In this document: positions 8,951-18,097 of the stretch, piece by piece
How the letters are laid out: each line of letters opens with the position of its first letter
Numbering within the stretch: the first letter of the stretch is position 1
Assembly (NCBI GenBank): GCA_903913645.1
Contig: CAIWMA010000476.1
Coordinates: 1-43,787 of the forward strand
Length of the DNA stretch: 43,787 bases
Direction: 5' to 3'
Source: an uncultured Bacteroidales bacterium
GTDB lineage: Bacteria; Bacteroidota; Bacteroidia; Bacteroidales; UBA4417
Translations under genes and position numbers: made by a program
The notes under the pieces: model-generated
Seen by the model: the letters and a program-made list of their open reading frames with translations, nothing else
What the model was told of the DNA's origin: nothing
Databases searched by the model: none

Positions 8951-10480
8951 TTATGGTTTTAAAGCCTGGTTGGCATCAATTTCTGCCTGAGGCAAAGGGA
9001 AATATCTTTTGGTATCGTAATTGAATTTGGCTCCAAGCGCTGTTTCAGCATATGCTTTTCCATAGCGCATTAAATCGAAATAGCGGTGAAATTCCTGTGC
9101 CATCTCAACCCTGCGTTCCTTGCGGATAAGATCCCTGAGTTGGCTGTTATCTGAAGTTGTAATATCGGGCAGCAAATCAGGGGGTGCAGTGCCGTTATAG
9201 CTTGCTCTTGCGCGTTGCCTCACTTTATTTAGGTTAGCCCTAGCTGAATCGGCGTTATTGGTTTCGTTAAAAGCTTCAGCTTTCATGAGCAGAACATCAG
9301 CATACCGCAAATAGATGTAGTTCAAACCGCCATCGCCTGCTGCGGTTAATTCCGACTGAGGTTGCTGGTGTTTTTTTGTGAGATAACCGGTTGCCAGCGA
9401 CCATGAGCTGCTGTAAAGCTCGCCGTTCAACCAAGGTTGGCCGTCGCGGCCGATGGATGCATCGAGGCGTGGATCAACTATACCGCTGGGTGTTTTCTCG
9501 TAAGCATCAACTAGTAACTGCGTCGGAGCGTTGAAATAATAGCCACGTGGTGCCGGACCGAACCATTGATTCAAACCGCTTCCTTCTCCTGGGTTCTGGC
9601 CCGATAGATGCTGGATTTCAAAAATGGATTCCTTACTGTTTTCGAAAGCCAGCTTAAAATTATCGGCATAACTTGGCAAAAGTCCGTAAATTCCAAGGTT
9701 ATCAACCTCGTGAAAATACCGTAATGCTTCGGCCCATTTTCCCTGGTACAGATTTACTTTACCAAGCATTGCAAGGGCGGCTCCCTCTGTTATCCGGCCT
9801 TTTTCATTCGAAGGATAGGATACGGGAAGTACAGCCACAGCATCGGAAAGGTCTTTTTCAATCTGTAGATAAATGGCGCTAACATCACTTAAAGGTACAT
9901 TGATGGCTTCCTGTGTAACCGGTGGAATCAACTTCAGCGGAACACTGCCGAACGTATTCACAAGATTGAAATAATTGTAAGCCCGTACAAATTTGGCTTC
10001 TCCTAATATCCTGTTTTTCAGAGCTTCATCCATAGGAACGGCAGGAACGTTTGCTATAACGTTGTTTGCCCTGGAAATGCCTTCGTATTCGAACTGCCAA
10101 TAATTAATTATTATCCCGTTGTTTGCATCAGCAGCAAACTCATCGATGTAAGTTATTTCTGCCTGGTCGCCGGGGTTTCCGCCTTTTACTGCATCATCCG
10201 AAGCCACATCGCCAAATACCCAGATGTCATTGCTGGAGTTTGTAAATGAGATAGCATTATAAACACCATTAATTGCCTGTATAGCCTGAGTCTGATTTTT
10301 GTAAAAAGTTTCGGTCGAAAAATCACCCTTGAGGTTTTCAGTCAGGAATTTAGTACAGGATCCCAGCGATACAAGTGAAAGCACTAGAAGGAATGTGAAG
10401 TTTTTCAGGTACGAACGAAGGTTTTTGTTCTGAAAGCTTAGCCTGTCAGGATTAAGGAAAGTATGTTTTATCTGTTTCAT
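8951..10480 (-). CDS. SusD/RagB-family nutrient-binding outer-membrane lipoprotein
   Basis: This is the surface lipoprotein that caps the SusC transporter and captures glycan. The lipobox LGSC gives Cys 42 after an unusually long, polar N-terminal stretch of about 26 residues. Family landmarks include FSTETFYKNQTQAIQAINGVYNAI near the start, a RAYNYFNLVNTFGSVPL helix, TPR-like helices, and the C-terminal RNLI-type ends LRDLIRKERRVEMAQEF and RYFDLMRYG. At 509 residues it has normal length. It starts 12 bp after the SusC stop, so the two are almost certainly cotranscribed. Ligand specificity cannot be read from sequence. Confidence 0.95.
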   Translation of the reverse strand: MKQIKHTFLNPDRLSFQNKNLRSYLKNFTFLLVLSLVSLGSCTKFLTENLKGDFSTETFYKNQTQAIQAINGVYNAISFTNSSNDIWVFGDVASDDAVKGGNPGDQAEITYIDEFAADANNGIIINYWQFEYEGISRANNVIANVPAVPMDEALKNRILGEAKFVRAYNYFNLVNTFGSVPLKLIPPVTQEAINVPLSDVSAIYLQIEKDLSDAVAVLPVSYPSNEKGRITEGAALAMLGKVNLYQGKWAEALRYFHEVDNLGIYGLLPSYADNFKLAFENSKESIFEIQHLSGQNPGEGSGLNQWFGPAPRGYYFNAPTQLLVDAYEKTPSGIVDPRLDASIGRDGQPWLNGELYSSSWSLATGYLTKKHQQPQSELTAAGDGGLNYIYLRYADVLLMKAEAFNETNNADSARANLNKVRQRARASYNGTAPPDLLPDITTSDNSQLRDLIRKERRVEMAQEFHRYFDLMRYGKAYAETALGAKFNYDTKRYFPLPQAEIDANQALKP

Positions 10481-10492
10481 ATCCGTATCGAA

Positions 10493-13400
10493 TTAAAAAT
10501 TGATGTTCATCCCAAACATGAGTTGCATTGCCGAAGGATAGGTTCCCCAGTCGACGCCTGCTGCCGGATCGCCTTCACCTTTAGAGTTGTCGCTGACTGT
10601 CATTTCCGGATCAAGTCCCGAATATCCGGTCAGTGTCAAAAGATTGGTGCCTGATACATATAATCTTACGCGCGACAATCCTATAACTTTTAATGCTTTT
10701 TCCGGGATTGTATATCCGAACTGAAGGTTTTTCAGCCTGACATATGAACCGTCTTCCAGAAACCGGGAGGAAGGCCTTGCATTATTTGATTTGGATGTCC
10801 AAGCTGGTCGTGGTTGCGTATTTGAGGTGCCTTCCCCGGTCCAGCGGTTATCGAAGTAGCGTTGTGTAACGGCAAATCCGCGGTAGAAACCTTCAATATC
10901 CTGGTTGATCTGTGAATAAATTTTGTTTCCATACGATCCCTGGAAAAACATGCTTACATCAAAGCTTTTGTAGTTGGCAGCCAGGTTAATACCTCCATAA
11001 AGTTTTGGAATAGCGCTGCCCAGGTTTACCCGGTCGAGGTTGTCAATCCGGTTATCTCCATTCTGGTCTTTAAACTTTACATCCCCGGGTTTGATGCTGC
11101 TTCCCTGGTACGCAGATAACAAAATGTCTGTTTGGTTCTGAAAAATGCCATCCATTTCGAGCATAAAAAATGAACCTATAGGCTGTCCTACTTCGGTATG
11201 TGTTGCATACGTTCCGGTTTCGACTAAGGCATCGGACTTTGGAGCATCAAGTTTCAGAACTTCATTATGCAGGTAGGTTAGATTAGCCCCCACGGAATAT
11301 GTGAAATCGCCTTTGCCTCCGCGGTAAGTAGCTTCAAATTCAACTCCATTGTTCAAAACAGATCCGCTGTTAATCCAGGCAGGTTGAGCATACCCGGCAG
11401 AAGGCGGGTTTGAAGCCTTTACCAGCATATTATCAGTTACTTTATAAAAATAGTCTAGCGAAAAGGATAAGGCACCTTTCCATAGTTCAGCATCAATTCC
11501 TCCGTTATATTGGTGACTGGTTTCCCATTTCAGTTTTTGGTTTCCTAAAGTGGATTGTGCGTATCCGCTGGCAGCTGTTCCGCCGAAAGGATAATTATAA
11601 TACGGTGAAAAATAGTTAGCAGAGGCATTATTACTTATCTCCTGGTTTCCTATAGCGCCATAACCGGCGCGGAATTTCAGATTCTCGATCCACCTTGCAT
11701 TTTTAATAAATGCAATCTGTTTTAAACCTACTCCTCCGGAAACCGAGTAAAAATTACCCCATTTATTATCCCCGAGAAAATGGGAGGAGCCATCGCGGCG
11801 TATGGTTGTCGAAAGGAAGTATGTTTGCTTGTAATCGTAACTGAAACGTCCGAAAAAAGAAGCAAGCGATGAACTGCTTTCTCCCTGGCTGCTGGTTTGT
11901 ATGCCAGTTCCTTTTCCGATGTAAATAAGATCAGCTTGCTGAATAGGGAAAGCCATATCGGAGGCTGAGAGTGACTTGGCAGTATTTTTAATGGCTTCAA
12001 ATCCCAACAATGCTGAAAAATTATTTGATCCTACAGATTTTTCGTAGTTTAAAAGGTTGTTAAGTGTCCAGTTAAAAACCCTTTCGTTGGTAACGCTGAG
12101 ACTGTTTGGGTTGCCAATGCGGCTTTCAGTTCCCCAGGTACGGTCAAACCGCCTGCTGTTCGAATTGCGGTAATCCATACCGAAATTGGTAGTAAATGTC
12201 AGTCCGGTAAGTATTTTGGCTTTAAAATATGCTTTACCAAGGTAGTTGTCGTCTCTTTGGTTGTTTTCGTTGTAAGCGGCCATACCGATAGGGCTATAGC
12301 CGTCGCCAAGGAATGAATCATAAATCTGTGCACCGAAATACTCTGCAGGACGGTCAACATACGTGGTACCATCCGCGAAAAATATTGGGATAGCGGGGTT
12401 GCGGAAAAAGGCATACCTTACCACGCTGCCGCCATTGCCGCCTGCACCATCGCCGGAGCTTCCTATTTTATCCGTGTTCGAAATACCTGCCAGCATACTC
12501 ATCCCGATTGTCAACCACTTGCTGACATCCGAATTAAGATCAATACGGGCGGTTCCGCGGGTATATCCAGTGTTGGTAATAATTCCTTTCTGTGAAAAGT
12601 ATGATGTAGCGATAAGATAATTGGTGTTTTCCGTTCCGCCTGAAACAGATAATTCTTGCGAAGTCATCGGAGCGGGGTGAATTAATTCTTTTAGATAGTT
12701 CACGTCGGCAAATTTTGCAGCCTGGTCGGGAGTAATGAGCGGACGCTGCAAGCCATCCGGAAGACCGGCATTATCGTTAGTAGCAGCTTCGTTATAAACA
12801 GTAACATAATCAGCTGTATTTACCATAGGGGTCAGCCTAACTGGCTGCTGGTATCCAAGCTGCCCATTGTAAGTAACCTTTGCCTTGCCCTTTATTCCTT
12901 TTTTAGTGGTAATAAGTACAACTCCATTATTAGCGCGTGAACCATAAATAGCCGCAGCCGATGCATCTTTAAGCACCGAAATACTCTCTATATCATTTGG
13001 CGAAAGCAGATTTAGTGCATCATTTGTTGGGATGCCATCGACGATGTAAAGAGGGTTGTTACTAGAATTGATAGAGCCGGAACCCCTTATACGGACTGAA
13101 ACCCCTTCGCCCGGTGCACCGGTATTCTGGGTTACCTGTACTCCGGCAGCACGACCCTGTAAAGCCTGGTCAACAGTTGCAACCGGAATTTTTGTTAGTT
13201 CGCGGGAATCAACTTTCGAAACAGCTCCGAGTACATTGCGTTTTTTAATACTCCCATAGCCTATCACCACCATCTCGTCGAGTAAAACCGAAGCCGGGGA
13301 TAGCTTAACATCTATTATTGCCTGGCTGCCTACAGGCATTTCCATTGCAGTATATCCTATATACGAGAACATCAGTACCGATGTAGCCTTCAGCTGATCC

Positions 13401-13585
13401 GCAGAAAGGTGAAATTTGCCATTTATATCGGTAGTAGTGCCCGATGTTGTTCCTTTAATCTGGATGGTCACGCCTATAAGGGTTTCACCTGTATTGGCAT
13501 CGGTAATAGTTCCGTCAACTACATGCTGCGCAAACAGCGAAATGGATGTGGAAAGAATCATCAGAAGCAGTAATAGTCTTTTCAT
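10493..13585 (-). CDS. SusC/RagA-family TonB-linked outer-membrane transporter
   Basis: This is the importer of glycan fragments, powered by TonB. The order of parts is: signal peptide (1-19); a CarboxypepD_reg-like N-terminal domain (about 22-100, starting VDGTITDANTGETLIGV); a TonB-box-like DEMVVIGYG segment; the plug domain with the SusC signature VRIRGSGSINSSNNPLYIVDG; and a long beta-barrel to the terminal phenylalanine (MNINF). At 1030 residues it is full length. It lies 45 bp after the lipoprotein enzyme gene and 12 bp before SusD, within one transcript led by GH130. Specificity is unknown. Confidence 0.96.
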   Translation of the reverse strand: MKRLLLLLMILSTSISLFAQHVVDGTITDANTGETLIGVTIQIKGTTSGTTTDINGKFHLSADQLKATSVLMFSYIGYTAMEMPVGSQAIIDVKLSPASVLLDEMVVIGYGSIKKRNVLGAVSKVDSRELTKIPVATVDQALQGRAAGVQVTQNTGAPGEGVSVRIRGSGSINSSNNPLYIVDGIPTNDALNLLSPNDIESISVLKDASAAAIYGSRANNGVVLITTKKGIKGKAKVTYNGQLGYQQPVRLTPMVNTADYVTVYNEAATNDNAGLPDGLQRPLITPDQAAKFADVNYLKELIHPAPMTSQELSVSGGTENTNYLIATSYFSQKGIITNTGYTRGTARIDLNSDVSKWLTIGMSMLAGISNTDKIGSSGDGAGGNGGSVVRYAFFRNPAIPIFFADGTTYVDRPAEYFGAQIYDSFLGDGYSPIGMAAYNENNQRDDNYLGKAYFKAKILTGLTFTTNFGMDYRNSNSRRFDRTWGTESRIGNPNSLSVTNERVFNWTLNNLLNYEKSVGSNNFSALLGFEAIKNTAKSLSASDMAFPIQQADLIYIGKGTGIQTSSQGESSSSLASFFGRFSYDYKQTYFLSTTIRRDGSSHFLGDNKWGNFYSVSGGVGLKQIAFIKNARWIENLKFRAGYGAIGNQEISNNASANYFSPYYNYPFGGTAASGYAQSTLGNQKLKWETSHQYNGGIDAELWKGALSFSLDYFYKVTDNMLVKASNPPSAGYAQPAWINSGSVLNNGVEFEATYRGGKGDFTYSVGANLTYLHNEVLKLDAPKSDALVETGTYATHTEVGQPIGSFFMLEMDGIFQNQTDILLSAYQGSSIKPGDVKFKDQNGDNRIDNLDRVNLGSAIPKLYGGINLAANYKSFDVSMFFQGSYGNKIYSQINQDIEGFYRGFAVTQRYFDNRWTGEGTSNTQPRPAWTSKSNNARPSSRFLEDGSYVRLKNLQFGYTIPEKALKVIGLSRVRLYVSGTNLLTLTGYSGLDPEMTVSDNSKGEGDPAAGVDWGTYPSAMQLMFGMNINF

Positions 13586-13630
13586 TTTTATAGTTTATTG
13601 AAAGATTTCAAAATGGTGTGTCTGATCCGG

Positions 13631-15352
13631 TTATTTGTACGCTATTATGGTATCACCTGCTTTAACTTTTGAGCCCTCAGTTCTCAGGTTGGTTCCTGCA
13701 GGAAGTACTACCAGCAGGGAAGCTTGTCCGGCTGGTAAACTGACTTTTATTTTACCGCTGCATCCTTTGGCTATGTATTTTTTAGAGACAATATCAAACA
13801 AGTCTACTTTTTTCACTGATGAGTAAGTCACTGTCTTGACCTCTTTAAATGGATTATAGTAAAGGAAAACAGGGAATTTGTTTTCGGCATAGAAATCGGT
13901 AACATTGCAATCAAGCGCCAGTATTCCTTCCACTTCAGTGGTATGAACTATTGCCCCGAAAACGCCTACAATCGAAGTGCTATAAATGCTGAACATCGAT
14001 GTTTTTGGCTGGCCCGCAACCCATTTTGGCCCATCGCCGATCGAAACCGGTGAAATGCCTTTCAAAGCCGGATTATTGTAATCATCCATTTTGCGCAGGC
14101 CTTCGTACCCAATTATTCCTTGAGTCAGGTCTTTCATATCAGGAAGCCACTGATGAGAATTGTCAACCTGGTCAGGATAAAAGAGTCGTGACGCATTTAC
14201 TACATTAAGCATATACTTACCAATGGCTTTAGCATATTGAGGCTCATATTTTACCATTGGAACCAAAGGCCAGGCCATTGCAACTGAATTCATAAAGAAA
14301 CCATAGCCGCCACCATCGGTAATGCTTCCCTGAAGTCCGGAAACATCATAATCGCCCCATTTTTCAGCAATTACACCCCATCCGTACCGGCCATCTTTTG
14401 CCTGGCAACCGTCAAAAGTCCAGTTTAACAATTTTGTAACATCGTAATTGGTGCCTTGTTCGGCATTGAGCCTGGCAGCTGTATAAGCACCAAAAGGAAG
14501 CAGGATTTCGTAAAAGCGGCTTTCCTTCTGGCTGAGCAAAGCTTCTGTAGCGCTTTTGGCCCTGTTGAGGTAGCGTTTATCACCGAATTTTTTATAAGCC
14601 GAATACAATACCCATGCCTGTCCGCCGGCAGCATCCTGTTGTAAAGGAACGTTGTTTACCATTCCTTTCATTTTGGCGTAATCGAAATAGGAATAGTTAT
14701 AATTGCCATTCAGAGTGGAATCGGCTTTGCAGAATTGTTCAGCAATGGACCGTTGGATAAATTCCGTGTTTTCAACTTTTGGGAAAATATTTGCGACCCC
14801 GTAGAATAAAACGTTTGGATAAACATCGTACCACCAGTCGCGGCCATACCCACCGCCGGCCATAGCCACCGTGGGATTTGTATTATTCATTACAATATTC
14901 CACTTAGTTGTGCTGTTGAAATAGTTTTGGGCCATTTTCACGTAATTGAACCCATGTTGACTCGTCTTGTCAATACCGTTTAAACCTGCGCTAAGCAATG
15001 ATCCCAGGGAACAAAGTGCTTCGTGAAACTCGCCGTTATTATGTTCAGGCCCCTGGCGTACGTCGCCAATCACCGTGTAAAGCCCATAGGTAACCTGGTC
15101 AATATTTCTCCTGGAACTATCGAGCCAGATCAGGGAACCATAGGATGCCTTGTTGTCGAAATTGAAAACGAGGCTATCGAATTGAAGCGTTTTTTTCTTC
15201 CAGTCTATGATTTTCAATGGCTGTGGCACAGCCGGCATCTGATCGATACGTGGCAAAGATGTCTGAGCAACAGGTACACCGGTTTGAGAATTGCAGGAAT
15301 AAATCCCGGCAAGCAGAACAAGTGTAATTAGTATTGAAACTGTTCTTTTCAT
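13631..15352 (-). CDS. PUL lipoprotein enzyme of unrecognised family, paralogue of the 4425-7541 protein
   Basis: This is a 573-residue lipoprotein (lipobox GIYSC, Cys 20). Its whole mature length matches the catalytic part of the large secreted protein encoded at 4425-7541. Shared blocks include LPRIDQMP, GIDKTSQ, RDWWYDVYPNV, GGQAWVLYSAYKKFGDKRYL, AARLNAEQGTNY, WGDYDVSGL, TDGGGYGFFMN, YAKAIGKYMLNVVNASRLFY and CNVTDFYAEN. Helical repeats with conserved D, W and Y suggest an (alpha/alpha) toroid glycan-active enzyme, followed by a small C-terminal beta domain. Its ATG overlaps the MFS transporter stop by 4 bp (ATGA), implying translational coupling. Catalytic activity is inferred from context; no named glycoside hydrolase or lyase family was recognised. 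Confidence 0.7.
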   Translation of the reverse strand: MKRTVSILITLVLLAGIYSCNSQTGVPVAQTSLPRIDQMPAVPQPLKIIDWKKKTLQFDSLVFNFDNKASYGSLIWLDSSRRNIDQVTYGLYTVIGDVRQGPEHNNGEFHEALCSLGSLLSAGLNGIDKTSQHGFNYVKMAQNYFNSTTKWNIVMNNTNPTVAMAGGGYGRDWWYDVYPNVLFYGVANIFPKVENTEFIQRSIAEQFCKADSTLNGNYNYSYFDYAKMKGMVNNVPLQQDAAGGQAWVLYSAYKKFGDKRYLNRAKSATEALLSQKESRFYEILLPFGAYTAARLNAEQGTNYDVTKLLNWTFDGCQAKDGRYGWGVIAEKWGDYDVSGLQGSITDGGGYGFFMNSVAMAWPLVPMVKYEPQYAKAIGKYMLNVVNASRLFYPDQVDNSHQWLPDMKDLTQGIIGYEGLRKMDDYNNPALKGISPVSIGDGPKWVAGQPKTSMFSIYSTSIVGVFGAIVHTTEVEGILALDCNVTDFYAENKFPVFLYYNPFKEVKTVTYSSVKKVDLFDIVSKKYIAKGCSGKIKVSLPAGQASLLVVLPAGTNLRTEGSKVKAGDTIIAYK

Positions 15353-16602
15353 TTTACAGTTGAATAAGACTCTTTCATGATATTTTTTGCAAGCGGGATG
15401 GAAAGCATTTGAAGCACAGCTACAATAATGAGGGAGTAGCGCAAAGCAAAGGTTTCGGAAACAGAAAAAGCCAGGAAGATAAATAATCCTAAACCAGCAA
15501 CCCTGCCGGCATAAAGGCCAAACTCATGGTTGAGAATGTATGCATAGCTGTTCCTGTTTTCGCGTTTCGATACCACATCGATTACCTTCATCATAATCGG
15601 ATAGTAAGCCAGGTCGTGCAGCGGCTGGAAAAACACTTTACATAAAACAAATACCATTACACCTACCATGGATAGTTGAATGCCATTGACAATTGTTCCA
15701 ATGAGGAAGAGTGTGATGCCAAATCCGAAAATTATAATCCTGTGTTTTGGTTTTGCAAAGCGCCCGAGCAAGTAAATGAGAATGGCCGTTAAACCACCAC
15801 TAATACTTTGAATAAGGCCTAAAGAACCTTCTTTCCCGACATATTTCATAATAAGCATTGCAGGTGCTGTAACCAGGAATCCTTGTACAAGTCCTTTTAG
15901 AATTGCCAGCAAGATCTGTTTGTTCCAGAGCCTGTCGAAGCGGAAATAGAGGAAATCTTTCTGTACCGGGTTTTCGAATTTGCCGCGGGCGAGTGAAAAA
16001 CATGCCAGAATTGTTACCACGAATACGATAATTGTAACAATGCGATAGCCTTGGTATATATCGAAAACTATCCCAAAAATCTCTTTTCCGTCAATAGAAG
16101 CGAGCAATGCGCCTATGGCTAAAGGAATGGTGATATTGGCAATAGTGAAGAAAAACGATTCAAGGCCGAAAAAGTAATTGCGGTTTTCATCTTTGGTGGT
16201 GTTAAGCGCCATCAGGTAACGGTTGGTCCAGAAGAATCCGGATGCAGCGCCAATCAATGTTCCTGAAACAATTAAACCAAATAAAGTGATGTCTTTTACA
16301 AACATCATTCCTACCATGGATAAACCACTTAGCAAAATGCCAAAACTATAAAGGTGTGCAACTTTGAACCGTTTCAGTAAAAAACCATTTGTGAGTGAAG
16401 TAATTATAATACCGGAATACATGGCTACCTGGAAAATGGCAACGTAACTGGTACTTGCGAAATACCTCATAATATACGCCGCCATAAAAATCTCAACCAC
16501 CGGCAATACCAATGCATACAGCATATTGGTAATCAGCAGTACCCGCATACTGTGCGGCATGGAGAGGAAAAAGCGGAATTCAGTAGTTAGTTTGGCTAGC
16601 AT
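15349..16602 (-). CDS. MFS transporter, probable sugar/oligosaccharide importer of the PUL
   Basis: This 417-residue, very hydrophobic protein has about 12 membrane segments in two halves of six, separated by a polar loop near residues 205-230 (ARGKFENPVQKDF). This is the architecture of the major facilitator superfamily. It lies 15 bp after the GH130 gene and overlaps the next gene by 4 bp. By analogy with other GH130-linked loci it would move a di- or oligosaccharide from periplasm to cytoplasm for GH130. The family is confident; the substrate is inferred only from neighbours. Confidence 0.85.
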   Translation of the reverse strand: MLAKLTTEFRFFLSMPHSMRVLLITNMLYALVLPVVEIFMAAYIMRYFASTSYVAIFQVAMYSGIIITSLTNGFLLKRFKVAHLYSFGILLSGLSMVGMMFVKDITLFGLIVSGTLIGAASGFFWTNRYLMALNTTKDENRNYFFGLESFFFTIANITIPLAIGALLASIDGKEIFGIVFDIYQGYRIVTIIVFVVTILACFSLARGKFENPVQKDFLYFRFDRLWNKQILLAILKGLVQGFLVTAPAMLIMKYVGKEGSLGLIQSISGGLTAILIYLLGRFAKPKHRIIIFGFGITLFLIGTIVNGIQLSMVGVMVFVLCKVFFQPLHDLAYYPIMMKVIDVVSKRENRNSYAYILNHEFGLYAGRVAGLGLFIFLAFSVSETFALRYSLIIVAVLQMLSIPLAKNIMKESYSTVK

Positions 16603-16617
16603 TTCGTAGAGGTGTGG

Positions 16618-17661
16618 TTAAATTAAAGTAGAAAGTATTTCAGAAATCGAGAGCCTGGCGCCACAGATCACTTCATCGCTGGCACCGTAATACATGAAAA
16701 TATCATCGCCTTTCACGTAATGGCCATTGGTGAATACTACATTCCCGAAAAATCCTGTTTGCTCATATGTCTGCAATGGTTCCATGATTGGTTCTGTGCT
16801 GCGGGCAAGTACTTTCGAAGGATCATTGATATCGAGCAATAAAGCGCCAAGGCAATACCGATGATCCTTATTGGCTCCATGATAAATTTCGAGCCAGCCA
16901 TTTTCAGTACGGATTGGAGCTGCGCCAGCGCCAACGCGTGCCGAATCCCACATTCCGGGGCGCACGGTTGCAATACATTTATGTTGACCCCAATGAATTA
17001 GGTCCGGTGACTCGGCCAGCCAGATATAGTTTCCTCCAAGTTCGGGACTGCTTGGGCGGTGTAATGCGAAATATTTGCCGTTTATCTTTTCGTCAAAAAT
17101 TGCGCTGTCCTTATTATGAGGGGGGAAGATCATGCCTTCGCGGCTGAAAGTCTTCCAGTCTTTTGTCCGAATCAGGCCAACACCAACACCAAATTCAGAA
17201 ACTTCGGTAAATGAAAGGCAGAATTCATCTTTCATGCTGGCAACCCTACAATCTTCGATACCAAAGGTTTCGAGTTCACCTTTTCCAAATATCGGAGGAT
17301 AACCTTCCGGTTCGTAAAACTTAACGCCATCATCGCTGCAAACCAAACGTAAGTATGAAAGTGTGGTGAGGTAATCCTTCTTTTTATAATTAATAACACG
17401 TGGATCCGAGGCATCCAAATCGGGATCGTTTTTATCAAAACTCAGGATTTCAATAGAGCCTTTACTATTGTATACAGGAAAGCTAATCTTGCCTTCTATC
17501 TGTTTCGGTCTTTCGGCAACTCGCAACAAAAGCCATATTTTCCCTTCAAACTGAAAGACGCCGGGATTGAGCAGGCAAAGTATTTCCATTCCTTCTATTC
17601 CAGGTTTTAAATCAGCCGGACGAAGAAGAGGATTTTGAGGGAAACGGTTAGCGATGTCCAT
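16618..17661 (-). CDS. Glycoside hydrolase family 130 (beta-mannoside phosphorylase/hydrolase)
   Basis: This is a five-bladed beta-propeller enzyme of family GH130, whose characterised members phosphorolyse or hydrolyse beta-mannosides. Visible landmarks are NPGVFQFEGKIWLLLRVAE near the start, DASDPRV (about 83-89), FGIEDCRV with the probable catalytic aspartate near 137, HRPSS (about 201), the RVGAGAAPI and YHGANKD blocks, and MYYGASDEVICGA near the end. The common EDPR motif reads EDCR here. With 347 residues and no signal peptide it is cytoplasmic. It is the first gene after the regulatory gap, so its promoter probably drives the whole import operon. Phosphorylase versus hydrolase cannot be decided by eye. 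Confidence 0.92.
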   Translation of the reverse strand: MDIANRFPQNPLLRPADLKPGIEGMEILCLLNPGVFQFEGKIWLLLRVAERPKQIEGKISFPVYNSKGSIEILSFDKNDPDLDASDPRVINYKKKDYLTTLSYLRLVCSDDGVKFYEPEGYPPIFGKGELETFGIEDCRVASMKDEFCLSFTEVSEFGVGVGLIRTKDWKTFSREGMIFPPHNKDSAIFDEKINGKYFALHRPSSPELGGNYIWLAESPDLIHWGQHKCIATVRPGMWDSARVGAGAAPIRTENGWLEIYHGANKDHRYCLGALLLDINDPSKVLARSTEPIMEPLQTYEQTGFFGNVVFTNGHYVKGDDIFMYYGASDEVICGARLSISEILSTLI

Positions 17662-17682
17662 GATATACAGTTTTGATGGTCA

Positions 17683-17690
17683 CAAATCTA
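17683..17690 (-). promoter_or_regulatory. Candidate -7 box of the PUL operon promoter
   Basis: On the minus strand this reads TAGATTTG, matching the Bacteroidota TAnnTTTG -7 consensus, 21 bp upstream of the GH130 start. A TTTG lies 13 bp further upstream, which is closer than the usual 19-21 bp, so the -33 element is uncertain or replaced by an activator. Confidence 0.5.
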
Positions 17691-17781
17691 CACTTGATTG
17701 TACCAAACCAGTGTCCGCCCTGTTCCTGATCTTGTCCTATATAGTGCAAAATGAGGAATTTACAGACATAAGTCTCCTTTT

Positions 17782-17806
17782 TACGGCAAAACCACATTTT
17801 ACCGTA
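17782..17806. promoter_or_regulatory. Interrupted palindrome, candidate operator of the PUL operon
   Basis: The 10-bp arms TACGGCAAAA and TTTTACCGTA have one mismatch and a 5-bp CCACA spacer. The centre-to-centre arm spacing of about 15 bp and the location roughly 92 bp upstream of the candidate -7 box would suit binding by a dimeric activator such as the adjacent hybrid two-component regulator. Binding is inferred, not shown. Confidence 0.45.
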
Positions 17807-18097
17807 CCATTATTTAGTCTTTAAATTGCAATCGATTGCGGAAAAGCAGTTTTCTTGCTGGAAGGTTTTTAGAACTGCTTTAAAAGGGTGGGATAAATTT
17901 CAGGATTTATTAGATCATGCTCGGGGAAAGTAATCTCAAAACAATGAAATGAGGTTTATCTATAATAACACCGAAAATGACAAATCGGCCAACATTAGGG
18001 CAAAATAAATCTACCTAGTTCATAAACTGTCAGTTTCGAGCCCAATTTAACCATTCTTGAGCCTCTCTGTGTCGTAATCACTTGGGTAGGACTTTGT

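Larger units (their letters stand above)
17662..18097. other. 436-bp regulatory gap between PUL regulator and PUL operon, with three dyad symmetries
   Basis: No gene is seen here. The gap holds the candidate -7 box (17683-17690) and three dyads. The first is an interrupted palindrome at 17782-17806, TACGGCAAAA-CCACA-TTTTACCGTA, with 9 of 10 arm bases paired. The second is a perfect 12-bp palindrome GCAATCGATTGC at 17828-17839. The third is a 9-bp inverted repeat AAAGCAGTT / AACTGCTTT at 17843-17851 and 17873-17881. They lie about 120-220 bp upstream of GH130 and could be operator sites or, for the last one, a hairpin. Nothing else was recognised in 17882-18097. Confidence 0.55.
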
